A stretch of 64,000 nt of DNA from Burkholderiales bacterium. Its GTDB lineage: Bacteria > Pseudomonadota > Gammaproteobacteria > Burkholderiales > WYBJ01. Positions 36,295 through 44,562 of the stretch are shown here, piece by piece. The number at the start of each line of letters is the position of its first letter. Position 1 is the first letter of the stretch. The stretch is from positions 62,001-126,000 of the forward strand of contig JALHQN010000007.1 of the NCBI GenBank assembly GCA_022841915.1, in the 5' to 3' direction. The notes below the pieces were generated by a model, which ran no database searches, had not been told where the DNA came from, and saw only the letters and a program-made list of their open reading frames with translations. Position numbers and translations under genes: made by a program.

Positions 36295-36705
36295 ATGTCT
36301 CGCATCCGCATCACTGCCGCCGATCTCGTATTCATCGCCGAAACCCATCCCGAGGCGCCCCGTACCGTGGCAGCTTTCATGACCTTGCTGCCCTACCGCC
36401 AGAAGCTCATTCACGTGCGCTGGAGCGGCGAAGGGGTCTGGGTGCCGCTGGGCGAGTTTCAGCTCGGCGTGAGCTTCGAGAACCACACCAGCCATCCTTC
36501 GGTCGGCGACATCCTGTTCTATCCCGGAGGCTACAGCGAAACCGAAATCATCCTCGCCTACGGTTCCTGCTGTTTTGCCAGCAAGATGGGGCAGCTCGCG
36601 GGCAACCATTTCCTGACGATCGTCGAAGGCCGCGAGCAGTTGCGCGCACTCGGCACCAAGGTGTTGTGGGAGGGCGCTCAGGATGTGCTCTTCGAAGCGA
36701 TGTAA
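36295..36705 (+). CDS. DUF3830 family cyclophilin-like protein
   Basis: The 136-residue protein matches DUF3830 (cyclophilin-like beta barrel): VHVRWSGEGVWVPL in the middle with ENHTSHPSVGDILFYPGGYSETEI, then a C-terminal EGREQLRALGTKVLWEG. Members are found beside amidohydrolases and NMT1-type transporters; no activity has been shown. It sits 31 bp after the LOG gene and 42 bp before the second binding protein. Confidence 0.85.
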   Translation: MSRIRITAADLVFIAETHPEAPRTVAAFMTLLPYRQKLIHVRWSGEGVWVPLGEFQLGVSFENHTSHPSVGDILFYPGGYSETEIILAYGSCCFASKMGQLAGNHFLTIVEGREQLRALGTKVLWEGAQDVLFEAM

Positions 36706-36747
36706 CGTGTCGTGCGAGTTTTTCAACCGAGCCAAGGAGTGATTCGA

Positions 36748-37788
36748 ATGCAGTCTCTGAAACGTCGTCTGGCAGCCGTTCTTGTGGGCGCGCTTGCCAG
36801 CCTTGCCCTTGCCGGCGGCGCGCAGGCGCAGGATTCCACCGCCGTGAAGTTCGTGCTGGATTGGAAGCTGCAGGGCGTCCATGCCTGGTACTACCTCGCG
36901 CAAGACCTGGGCTACTTCGCCCAGGAGAAGCTCGATGTCACCATCGATCAGGGGGACGGATCGGCGGCCGCAGTCACGAAGGTCATGGCAGGCGCATATC
37001 AGGCCGGCTTCGGCGACATCAATGCCATCATCCAGAACGCCGCCAACAAGCCGGGTCAGGCGCCGGTGATGGTGTACCAGATCTATAACCGCACGCCCTT
37101 CGCTCTCATGACCCGCGCCAACAGCCCGATCAAGTCGCTCAAGGATCTGGAAGGCAAGAACCTCGGTTCGCCGGCGGGCGGGGCGGCGTTCCGCATGTTC
37201 GGCACGCTGGCCGACCGCAACGGCATCGACAAGAGCAAGGTCAAGTGGACCCACATGGCGCCCAACCTGCAGGAGCAGATGCTGCTGCGCGGCCAGGTCG
37301 ACGCGTCGGCCGTGTTCTCGGTGACGAGCTACATGAACCTCGTCGCCCAGGGTCTGGATCCGGACAAGGACATTCGCTGGTTCCATTACGCCGATCACGG
37401 CATCGACCTGTACAGCAACGGTGTGCTCGTCTCGGCCCAGTTTCTCAAAGAGAAGCCTCAGGCGGTGGCCGGATTGGTGCGGGCCATCCATCGTGGATTG
37501 CGCGCGGCAGTCGCCGACCCGGATGCGGCCATCGCCGCCGTGGTCAAGCGCGAGCCTTTGATCAACAAGGATCTCGAGAAGCGCCGCCTGATCTATGCGT
37601 TGCGCACGGTGGTCTTCACCCCGGAAGTGGCCGAAGTGGGTGTGGGGGATCTCAAGGATGACCGCCTGCGCCGTTCGGTAGAGCAACTCGCATCGGCCTT
37701 CGAGATGACACGCCAGCCTGCGCCGCAGGAGATCTTCGATCGGCGTTTTCTGCCGCCCCTCGCCGAGCGCAAGCTCAGCTTCAAGTGA
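36748..37788 (+). CDS. NMT1/THI5-like substrate-binding protein, copy 2
   Basis: The 346-residue exported protein (signal peptide LVGALASLALAGGAQAQ) is homologous to the copies at 29599 and 39449 but more distant, reading FVLDWKLQGVHAWYYLAQDLGYF and VTIDQGDGSAAAVTKVM at the conserved N-terminus. AAGGAG precedes the ATG. Its GTGA stop overlap with the COG0402 amidohydrolase suggests that this binding protein and that enzyme share a ligand or its product. No permease is adjacent, so it probably uses the transporter at 34037-35673. Confidence 0.93.
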   Translation: MQSLKRRLAAVLVGALASLALAGGAQAQDSTAVKFVLDWKLQGVHAWYYLAQDLGYFAQEKLDVTIDQGDGSAAAVTKVMAGAYQAGFGDINAIIQNAANKPGQAPVMVYQIYNRTPFALMTRANSPIKSLKDLEGKNLGSPAGGAAFRMFGTLADRNGIDKSKVKWTHMAPNLQEQMLLRGQVDASAVFSVTSYMNLVAQGLDPDKDIRWFHYADHGIDLYSNGVLVSAQFLKEKPQAVAGLVRAIHRGLRAAVADPDAAIAAVVKREPLINKDLEKRRLIYALRTVVFTPEVAEVGVGDLKDDRLRRSVEQLASAFEMTRQPAPQEIFDRRFLPPLAERKLSFK

Positions 37789-39293
37789 GCGAGCAGGCGC
37801 CGGCTCACGTCGATTGCGCCTGGCTGCTGGCTGAGCCAGGTCGCACGCCGGCGCAATCGAACATGCGCATCGGGCTCTCCGGTGCGCGAGTCGTTTCGGT
37901 AGATGCGCTGAGTTCCGCTCCGAGCGGCCCGCGGCGGCTGGTGCTGCCAGCGCTGTGCAATGCTCACGATCATGCGCGCACGTTTCGCAGCGCCACGCTC
38001 GGGGCGTTCGAGCAGCCGCTGGAAGCCTGGTTGCCCTTTCTCGGCGTATTGCCTGGTGTGGACCCGTATCTTTGCGCCGCGACCTCGTTTGCTCGTTCGC
38101 TGCGCAACGCAGTGACGCGCGTCATGGTGCACTACACGCGAGTGCAGGGTGGTCTGCCGTATGTCGACGAGGCGCTCGCCGTGGCGCGTGCGGCGCGCGA
38201 TGTCGGTGTCCATATCGGGTTCGCCGTCGCCATGCGCGACCGCAACGGTATCGGGTTGTGTGAAGACAGCGCGGTGCTGGCAGTATTGAGACCGGCTTTG
38301 CGGGCGGCCGTCGCCGAGCGGTTGTCGGTTCGGGCAGTGTCGCCCGAGGTTCAACTCGAGCAGGTCGATGCGTTGGCGCAGGCATTGGCGCTTGCACCGG
38401 AACTTGGCGCTCACGTCACCCTCCAGTACGGGCCCGCTGGCGTGCAGTGGTGTTCGACGCCCTTGCTGGAGGCGGTGGCCGAAGCCTCGCAACGCACCGG
38501 ACGCCCGGTGCACATGCATCTGCTCGAGACGCGCTATCAGCGGGCATGGGCCGACAGCAATCATCCGCAGGGCATCGTGCGCTACCTGGACGAACTCGGC
38601 TTGCTGAGCCCGCGCTTGACCCTCGCGCATTGCACCTGGGCGCGGCCCGAGGAGCTGGCATTGCTTGCCGAGCGGGATGTGACCATTGCGGTCAACACCA
38701 GCTCGAACCTGGGTCTCAAGTCCGGCATGGCGCCCCTTGCCGCCATGGTGCAGGCCGGCTGCCGGGTGGCGATGGGGCTCGACGGCATGGCGTTCGACGA
38801 GGACGACGATGCGCTGCACGAGATGCGCTTGGCCTATGCGTTGCACCGAGGCTGGGGATTCGATGTGGCGCTCACGCGCGAGCAGCTCTGGGCCTTCGCG
38901 GCGCGCAATGGCGTCCGTTCGGTCGAAGGGCGCGGTGCTGACGACGGCTTGCGCGGCGTGCTCGCGCCCGGCGGGCTCGCCGACTTCGTCGTGCTCGACT
39001 GGGAGCGGCTGGACGACGATACGCTGTTCCCGGACGTCGATCCGCTCTCGCTGCTGCTTGCGCGCGCCCGCAGCGGCCATATCGATCAAGTCGTCGCAGG
39101 CGGGCGTATCGTGGTGAGGGGTGGCAAGCTCACGCAGCTCGACGAGGAGGCGTTGCGGGCGGAATTGATCGAGCGCGTTCGCGCAGGCTTGGGTGCATCC
39201 GGGGACTGGGCGGGCTGGCAGCGCCAGTTGTCGGCGCTGGCGCAGGATCTCGCCCCCTTCTACCGTAGCAGCGCCTACCTCGGCTGCTGCTGA
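37785..39293 (+). CDS. COG0402 amidohydrolase/deaminase-like hydrolase
   Basis: The 502-residue amidohydrolase starts at GTG overlapping the previous stop. Metal ligands are visible as the HxH pair in CNAHDHARTF (about residues 60-62), His in VHMHLLETRY, His in LAHCTW and Asp in MGLDGMAFDEDDD. This is the subtype that includes cytosine/guanine deaminases and s-triazine hydrolases AtzA/TrzN. The usual N-terminal beta domain is short. Substrate is unknown; deamination or dechlorination of a ring before opening by the AtzD-like enzyme would make a coherent pathway, but this is inference. Confidence 0.87.
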   Translation: MSEQAPAHVDCAWLLAEPGRTPAQSNMRIGLSGARVVSVDALSSAPSGPRRLVLPALCNAHDHARTFRSATLGAFEQPLEAWLPFLGVLPGVDPYLCAATSFARSLRNAVTRVMVHYTRVQGGLPYVDEALAVARAARDVGVHIGFAVAMRDRNGIGLCEDSAVLAVLRPALRAAVAERLSVRAVSPEVQLEQVDALAQALALAPELGAHVTLQYGPAGVQWCSTPLLEAVAEASQRTGRPVHMHLLETRYQRAWADSNHPQGIVRYLDELGLLSPRLTLAHCTWARPEELALLAERDVTIAVNTSSNLGLKSGMAPLAAMVQAGCRVAMGLDGMAFDEDDDALHEMRLAYALHRGWGFDVALTREQLWAFAARNGVRSVEGRGADDGLRGVLAPGGLADFVVLDWERLDDDTLFPDVDPLSLLLARARSGHIDQVVAGGRIVVRGGKLTQLDEEALRAELIERVRAGLGASGDWAGWQRQLSALAQDLAPFYRSSAYLGCC

Positions 39294-39448
39294 GCGGGGC
39301 GGAGCGTTGCGCGCGGTGCGACACCGCGTCTCGGAACGAGCATCGCAGCGTAGCGGCGCCATGGTGCGAAGCTTGCTCACCTTTTAGGGTGCTTGCGCGC
39401 AGGCGCTCGCAATCTTCCCTTCGGGGCGATGCTTGAAAGGATGCCGGG

Positions 39449-40483
39449 ATGACGACGTTTTCCGACGCGAGTCGATGGATGGTGGCGGTGCTTCTGGGTC
39501 TGATCGTCGGTCAGGCCGGTGCAGAGACCAAGCTCAAGATGGTGCTCAACTGGACCTACCAGGGGCCGCAGGGCATCTTCTTCCTCGCGCAGGAACGGGG
39601 TTACTTCAAGGCCGAAGGCATCGATCTGCAGATCGACCAAGGCAAGGGCTCCGGAGCGGCCGTGCTCGACGTCGCTCGCGGTACCTACGACGTTGCTTTC
39701 GGCGACATCAACACGATCGTTCAGATCGCAGCGCCCCGGCCTGCTGAAGCACCGCTGGGTGTCTACATGATTTATCACTCGGCACCGTTCACGATCGCCT
39801 CGCTCAAATCCCGGAACATCCGCACGCCTAAGGACCTCATCGGCAAGTCGGTGGCTGCGCCGGCCGGCTCGGCGACGCTCAAGCTGATGCAGCTCGCGCT
39901 GGAGAATCAAGGGGTGGATCCCGCGAAGGTGAACATCGTCAACGCGCAAGCCAACCTGCTCACCCAGATGATGTCGCGCGGCCAGGTGGATTCGATCGCC
40001 GGCTTCGTGAGCACGATCGCCATGGGCGCACAGGCTCAGCGCATCGATCCCGATAAAGAGCTCAATTTCCTCATGTTCTCCGACTACGGGGTGCAGATCT
40101 ACAGCAACGCCCTGGTGGTTTCCCGTGAGCTGGCCAAGAAGAATCCCCAGGTCGTGCGCGGCTTGGTGCGTGCGGTGAATCGCGGCATTGCCGATACGCT
40201 GCGCGACCCGGATGCGGCGATCGCCGCGCTGGTCAAGCGCGAGCCGCTGCTCAAGCGCGACGTCGAGCGCGAGTTGTTGATTCGCACCATCCGGATGGAG
40301 ATGAGTCACGCCGAGAGCAAGGAGACGGGCTTCGGCAACGTTCGCCAGGACCGCATGAAGCAGGCCATCGATCAGGTGGTGAAAGCCTTCGATCTGCCCC
40401 GCACACCGGCGAGCAGCGAGATCTTCACAGCCGAGTTCCTGCCGCCGATCGAGGAGCGGCGCTTCAATCTGGATGTGCGCTGA
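39449..40483 (+). CDS. NMT1/THI5-like substrate-binding protein, copy 3
   Basis: The 344-residue exported protein (helix MVAVLLGLIVGQAGA) is close to copy 1: MVLNWTYQGPQGIFFLAQERGYF, IDQGKGSGAAVLDVARGTYDVAFGDINT and SRGQVDSIAGF. AAAGGAT precedes the start. A 155-bp gap from the amidohydrolase may hold its own promoter. The 3' end overlaps the convergent LysR gene by 20 bp. Confidence 0.93.
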   Translation: MTTFSDASRWMVAVLLGLIVGQAGAETKLKMVLNWTYQGPQGIFFLAQERGYFKAEGIDLQIDQGKGSGAAVLDVARGTYDVAFGDINTIVQIAAPRPAEAPLGVYMIYHSAPFTIASLKSRNIRTPKDLIGKSVAAPAGSATLKLMQLALENQGVDPAKVNIVNAQANLLTQMMSRGQVDSIAGFVSTIAMGAQAQRIDPDKELNFLMFSDYGVQIYSNALVVSRELAKKNPQVVRGLVRAVNRGIADTLRDPDAAIAALVKREPLLKRDVERELLIRTIRMEMSHAESKETGFGNVRQDRMKQAIDQVVKAFDLPRTPASSEIFTAEFLPPIEERRFNLDVR

Positions 40484-41408
40484 GCGTGAGGGGAAGATGG
40501 GGCGCAGCGGAGGCGGCTCGCAGGATGCCCTCCAGCGTGGCGACGAAGGCGTCGCCCGGCTGGGGCAGAGTGCGGTCGCGCAACTGCACCACGGCGAGCA
40601 CTCCCGAAGTCGCAGCATCGCGCTTGAGCGGTCGCGCGGCGATCCCATCGGCAGGGTCGTTGCGTGCGACGCCCGCCGTGATCTGGAAGGTCACGGCATT
40701 GGAGTTCGATACATAGCGCCGCAGCATCTCGAGCGAATCCGATTCGAGGGCGATGTCGGGTCTGCGCGCATGGCAGGCGATCTCGGCGTTCACCCAGCTG
40801 CGCAGACCGAGGGTGGCGTCGGGCAGGGCCAGCGGATGAGCCAGGCACGCGTTCATGTCCACCTCGGGCAGCGATGCGAGCGGGTGGTCGCTACGCATCA
40901 GCGCGTAGAGGGCTTGGGGTATTTCCAATCGCGTCATCACGTCTTCGTTGCTGGGCAAACCGTACACCACGGCGATGTCGGCTTCGAATCGGCGCAGCGA
41001 GTCGAGCAGCGCTGCGTGGGTCGAGATTCGCACATGAAAGCCGACGCCCGGGTAGAGCATCTGGAACTGGCGTATTGCATGCGGCAGCAGGAAGCTCGCG
41101 GTTGCCTGGCTGGCTGCGATGCGGATACGTCCTTGATGCAGCCCCTTGAGCCGATCCAGTTCGGTGCGCATTCGCTCCGAATCGGCACGATGGGCACGAA
41201 CATGGTGCAGGAAGATCTCGCCTGCCTGCGTGACTCGCATGCCGCGTGCGTGCCGCTCGAACAGGATGACGCCCAGCTCGGCCTCCAGTTCCTGCAGGCG
41301 CCGATCGAGCGCGGAGGGCGTGATGTAGAGCGCCTGTGCGGCTTTGCGGATGGAGCCGGTGGTCTCGATGGCCTCGATATAGGCGAAGGATCTGAGGTAT
41401 TCCAGCAT
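40464..41408 (-). CDS. LysR-type regulator (copy 2)
   Basis: The 314-residue regulator has the winged-helix domain MLEYLRSFAYIEAIETTGSIR followed by LYITPSALDRRLQELEAELG and a LysR effector domain. ERHARGMRVTQAGEIF parallels ERVPRGMRLTPAGELF of the LysR at 28284-29186. It is divergent from the oxygenase gene at 41669 and convergent with the third binding protein, so the oxygenase is its nearest probable target. The start is the conserved Met at 41408. Confidence 0.9.
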   Translation of the reverse strand: MLEYLRSFAYIEAIETTGSIRKAAQALYITPSALDRRLQELEAELGVILFERHARGMRVTQAGEIFLHHVRAHRADSERMRTELDRLKGLHQGRIRIAASQATASFLLPHAIRQFQMLYPGVGFHVRISTHAALLDSLRRFEADIAVVYGLPSNEDVMTRLEIPQALYALMRSDHPLASLPEVDMNACLAHPLALPDATLGLRSWVNAEIACHARRPDIALESDSLEMLRRYVSNSNAVTFQITAGVARNDPADGIAARPLKRDAATSGVLAVVQLRDRTLPQPGDAFVATLEGILRAASAAPHLPLTLSAHPD

Positions 41409-41432
41409 CGCTTCTTGCTCCGGGAGTCGCTG

Positions 41433-41446
41433 CCGTGGGTTCACGG
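41433..41446. promoter_or_regulatory. short inverted repeat upstream of LysR copy 2
   Basis: CCGTG-GGTT-CACGG is a 5-bp dyad 24 bp upstream of the regulator's start. It may be an autoregulatory site, but is short enough to be chance in GC-rich DNA. Confidence 0.25.
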
Positions 41447-41668
41447 TGGTGCGAATGCAAGATTCCCGCCGACGCACGCACAGGCTCAGCGCGCGGGCTC
41501 TGCCGCCGAGGGCTCTCGCGCACGACAGAGGTTCCGGGCGAGGAGGCAAGCCGCAAGTTTGGACTCGGCCGGGTTCGCGAGCGCTCCCACATCGGTTCGA
41601 GAGGCCGGATTTTCCTCGCATCGCCTTCTTTCCGATCGAACGGGCAGCACCCTTGGAGGAGTACTTCC

Positions 41669-42658
41669 GTGATTCCCTACAGCGCACCCCGAGCGATTAC
41701 CGAGATTCCCGTCATCGACATGGCTTGTCTGCGCGACGGTACGCCTCGGTCGCTTGCCGAAACTGCGGTCGCGGTGCGTCGCGCCTGCCTAGACACAGGC
41801 TTCTTCTACGTGCGCAACCATGGCATGCCGGCGTCGTTGACCGAATCCGCTTTGCGTTGGAGTGCACGCTTCTTCGATCTTCCGCTGCACGAGAAGCTCG
41901 ATCTGGCGCAGTCACGATCCTGGGCGCGTCGCGGCTACGAGGCACCCGGCGCACAAGTGCTCGACGCAGGCTCGGCACCGGACCTGAAGGAGAGTTTTCG
42001 CTGCGGCATACAGGTCGATCCGGAACATCCGTACGCTCGCCGCAAGCTCTCGACCTATGGCCCAAGCCAGTGGCCGCCCAACTTGCCCGGATTCCAGCGG
42101 GCGATGGAGACGTACGCCGACGCTGTGCGACAAGCGGCCGATCAGGTGCTCGAGCTCATCGCGCTGTCGCTCGAACTAGAGCGCGATTTCTTCCGTGCGT
42201 ACTATCGCTGCCCGATGCAGACGGTGCGCCTGCTGCGCTACCCGCCGCAGCCGGCCGATCGCGGGGACAACCTGCTCGGTGCCGGCGCCCACACGGATTG
42301 GGGCGGCATCACGATGCTGCTGCAGGACTCGACCGGCGGCCTCGAAGTGCGCAACGTGGCTGGCCAGTGGGTGAAGGCCACGCCGATCGAGGGCACGTTC
42401 GTCGTCAATCTCGGCGAACTGCTCGCGCGCTGGAGCAACGGGCTCTATCAGTCGAACATGCATCGGGTGCGCAATGGCTCGTCGAACGTGCAGCGGCATT
42501 CCATCGCCTTCTTCTACGATCCAGATCACGATGCCATGATCGAGTGCATCCCCTCGTGCCTCGCCCCGGGGGCGTCACCGAGCTACGAGCGTTGCACAGC
42601 AGGCGAGCATATCGTGCAGATGCACGAGGCGACGAAGAGCAGGAGCGCAGCGGCTTGA
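41669..42658 (+). CDS. isopenicillin-N-synthase-type 2-oxoglutarate/Fe(II) oxygenase
   Basis: The 329-residue non-heme iron enzyme has an N-terminal DIOX_N domain (IPVIDMACL, GFFYVRNHGM) and the C-terminal jelly roll with the iron triad H-x-D in GAHTDWGGITML, His in SNMHRVRNG, and the 2-oxoglutarate Arg-x-Ser in RHSIAFF. It begins with GTG, chosen because GGAGGAG lies 8 bases upstream and no ATG precedes the conserved part. It is divergent from LysR copy 2. It probably hydroxylates or demethylates the compound handled by this region; uracil- or xanthine-type hydroxylation is only a guess. Confidence 0.9.
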   Translation: MIPYSAPRAITEIPVIDMACLRDGTPRSLAETAVAVRRACLDTGFFYVRNHGMPASLTESALRWSARFFDLPLHEKLDLAQSRSWARRGYEAPGAQVLDAGSAPDLKESFRCGIQVDPEHPYARRKLSTYGPSQWPPNLPGFQRAMETYADAVRQAADQVLELIALSLELERDFFRAYYRCPMQTVRLLRYPPQPADRGDNLLGAGAHTDWGGITMLLQDSTGGLEVRNVAGQWVKATPIEGTFVVNLGELLARWSNGLYQSNMHRVRNGSSNVQRHSIAFFYDPDHDAMIECIPSCLAPGASPSYERCTAGEHIVQMHEATKSRSAAA

Positions 42659-42765
42659 GTCATTCGGCTCGGTGAGGACCGCCGGTCGTATGTCAGCCGC
42701 ATCGTTGCCCTCGATCGTGCGGTTGCGGATTGCTTTCTCTTCATCCCGAGTTCGACCGCTGTCTA

Positions 42766-44199
42766 TCAGGTTGGAGTTGCAACCAGAAGGTCGATGAACT
42801 CGCTTACCCGCATGGCGGCGAGTCGATCGGCATCGACGAACAGTTCGCGCAGTTCGGCGCGCTTGTTCGGGGTGAACAGATCGTTCGTGAGCGTCTCGAA
42901 CTTTGCTTCGAGCAGCGGCCGCAGAGCGTCCCGGCGAGCGGGGTGTCCGCCGGGATAGTGGACCTCGACTCGCTCGGTGCGCGATCCGTCATCGAACACG
43001 GCCTCGACTGCGTTCGGCGTCGAGCGCGTGTCAGGGGCGTTGTAGGCGGCTGTGTAGTCGGGATTCTCGATCAGTCGCACGCGTGGTACGAGTTCCATGA
43101 CGAGCGGGTCGGTCGCCAAAGGTTCGTGGTAGTGCGCGGCAGTCAGTGCGCCATGCACCAGGCTTGCCGCGACGATGAACTGAAGGCTGTGATCGCGAGC
43201 GGCGGCGTTGTGCAGCATTGTCGCGTTATCGATCCGCTCCAGCGCCTCCGCGTGCGTGTGGACGATGATCTCGCGTACCTCGCGAAGTCGCTGTGCAATC
43301 GTGGAGTGCAGTTGCAGCGCGGCTTCTGCCGCGGTCGTGCCGTTTCTCTGGCAGGGCAGCAGCTTGAAGATGACATGCTCGACGATCGAACTGCCGAGTG
43401 GGGCCTTCAGCTCGATGGGACGCCCGCCCAGCATGACGGCATGGAAGCCCCAGGGCCGAGCGGTCAGCGCCGTGGGATATCCGGTTTCTCCGCCCACCGC
43501 CATGAGGGCGATCTCGACGCCGGTCGCCGCGGCCCGCGGGCCGGCCCAGCCCTTGCGCGTGCCGGAGTTCGGTGGCTGCCGGTATGCATTGAGCGTGGCG
43601 CCATCGACGAAAGCGCAGGAAAGTGCGTTGAGGATCTGTTCGTGCGTGCCGCCGAGCAGGCGGGTCGCCGCGGCGCTGGATGCGATCTTCACGGAAATCA
43701 CGGCATCGAGCCCGACGGCGGGCGCGTCGAATTTGAACGCGTCGGCGAGCCGACCCTGGATCTCATAGGCGACGATCAAGGCATCGAGGACGTCCGCCAT
43801 CGTCACTGGGGCGGCACCCAGGCGATCACGATAGTCGGCGCAAGCCAGCAGGGCGCCGATGTTGTCGGAAGGATGGCCGCCGCTGTATGTGGTGTCGCTG
43901 AAATCCAGCCAGCGAATGAGCGTGCTCGTGCTGAACGCCGCGCGCACCGGGTCGAGTTCGAAGGTGGTACCCGGTACCCGTGGGCCGTTCGGCAGTGTCG
44001 CACCGGGCACGACGGGGCCGATGATGCGCCGGCAGTCAGGATCGTGCCGGGCGGGCGCCATGCAGGCGATCGCATCCATCAGGCATAGGGATGCGGTGGC
44101 GCGTGCTGCTTTCGGGAATCTAAGGGAGGGATGGCTGGCGTAGCCCGCGAGGGTGACCAGGAGCGGGTCGAAGGGGGCGGCAGGTGCATGGACGGACAT
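42766..44199 (-). CDS. MmgE/PrpD family protein (2-methylcitrate dehydratase-like)
   Basis: The 477-residue protein belongs to MmgE/PrpD. The hallmark LDFSDTTYSGGHPSDNIGALLACADY near residue 97 and the C-terminal VEVHYPGGHPARRDALRPLLEAKFE are present, and the length fits PrpD. No prpB, prpC or acnD lies nearby, so propionate catabolism is not indicated; many PrpD homologues occur in other catabolic loci with unknown substrates. It converges with the oxygenase gene and is the last chromosomal gene before the ssrA element. Confidence 0.9.
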   Translation of the reverse strand: MSVHAPAAPFDPLLVTLAGYASHPSLRFPKAARATASLCLMDAIACMAPARHDPDCRRIIGPVVPGATLPNGPRVPGTTFELDPVRAAFSTSTLIRWLDFSDTTYSGGHPSDNIGALLACADYRDRLGAAPVTMADVLDALIVAYEIQGRLADAFKFDAPAVGLDAVISVKIASSAAATRLLGGTHEQILNALSCAFVDGATLNAYRQPPNSGTRKGWAGPRAAATGVEIALMAVGGETGYPTALTARPWGFHAVMLGGRPIELKAPLGSSIVEHVIFKLLPCQRNGTTAAEAALQLHSTIAQRLREVREIIVHTHAEALERIDNATMLHNAAARDHSLQFIVAASLVHGALTAAHYHEPLATDPLVMELVPRVRLIENPDYTAAYNAPDTRSTPNAVEAVFDDGSRTERVEVHYPGGHPARRDALRPLLEAKFETLTNDLFTPNKRAELRELFVDADRLAAMRVSEFIDLLVATPT

Positions 44200-44486
44200 G
44201 GTTCGAGGCGATCGACGTGTGAGTCTGGTCGCTATTGTAGTGGGGCCAGCGGGTACCCAGAGCGCTCAGGGAGAATGACGGGGGGATCGGGCGGGATGCG
44301 CCGGGGCGATCCGGGCGCCAGACGTCAATGGTTGGATTCGAGGCATTGCATCGCCATGGCGAAAGTCGCTGCGCTCGCCCAGATTCATCGAAGGCACTCC
44401 GGAGGAAGCCGCGTCCGGACGTGTTGGCGATTGCGCACCCGCAGGCAGAAGGGTGGCCTGGCGCGCCGCGTGGCTCGAAGGGGAGA
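44200..44486. other. intergenic between prpD-like gene and the ssrA element; no gene seen
   Basis: About 290 bp upstream of the PrpD-like gene; before the element inserted, this was the DNA immediately downstream of ssrA. It must contain the PrpD-like promoter. No supported coding frame. Confidence 0.6.
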
Positions 44487-44513
44487 AAGGGCTCGGAGAC
44501 TATCCGAGCCCTT
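44487..44513 (-). terminator. stranded original ssrA terminator
   Basis: A perfect 11-bp stem (AAGGGCTCGGA / TCCGAGCCCTT) with a 5-nt loop is followed on the minus strand by TTTCTCC. It lies 6 bp beyond the ssrA-like 25-bp repeat, exactly where the tmRNA gene would have ended before integration, so it is read as the pre-integration ssrA terminator. Confidence 0.75.
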
Positions 44514-44518
44514 CGATA

Positions 44519-44543
44519 TGGTGGAGGCGGCGGGAATCGAACC
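44519..44543. repeat. attachment-site repeat, distal copy
   Basis: A 25-bp copy of the ssrA 3' end (starts TGGTGGAGGCGG, ends ATCGAACC). Beyond it the match to ssrA stops (CTT in place of CCG), so it is only an att fragment, not a functional tRNA-like gene. Confidence 0.93.
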
Positions 44544-44562
44544 TTGGGCCACTGAGCCAAAA

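Noticed and set aside
42766-44199. propionate (methylcitrate) pathway gene prpD
   Set aside because: The family is right but no prpB, prpC or acnD is nearby, so the specific pathway name is not supported.
44519-44543. a truncated tRNA gene
   Set aside because: It matches the ssrA 3' end exactly for 25 bp and nothing upstream folds as a tRNA; it is an attachment-site copy.
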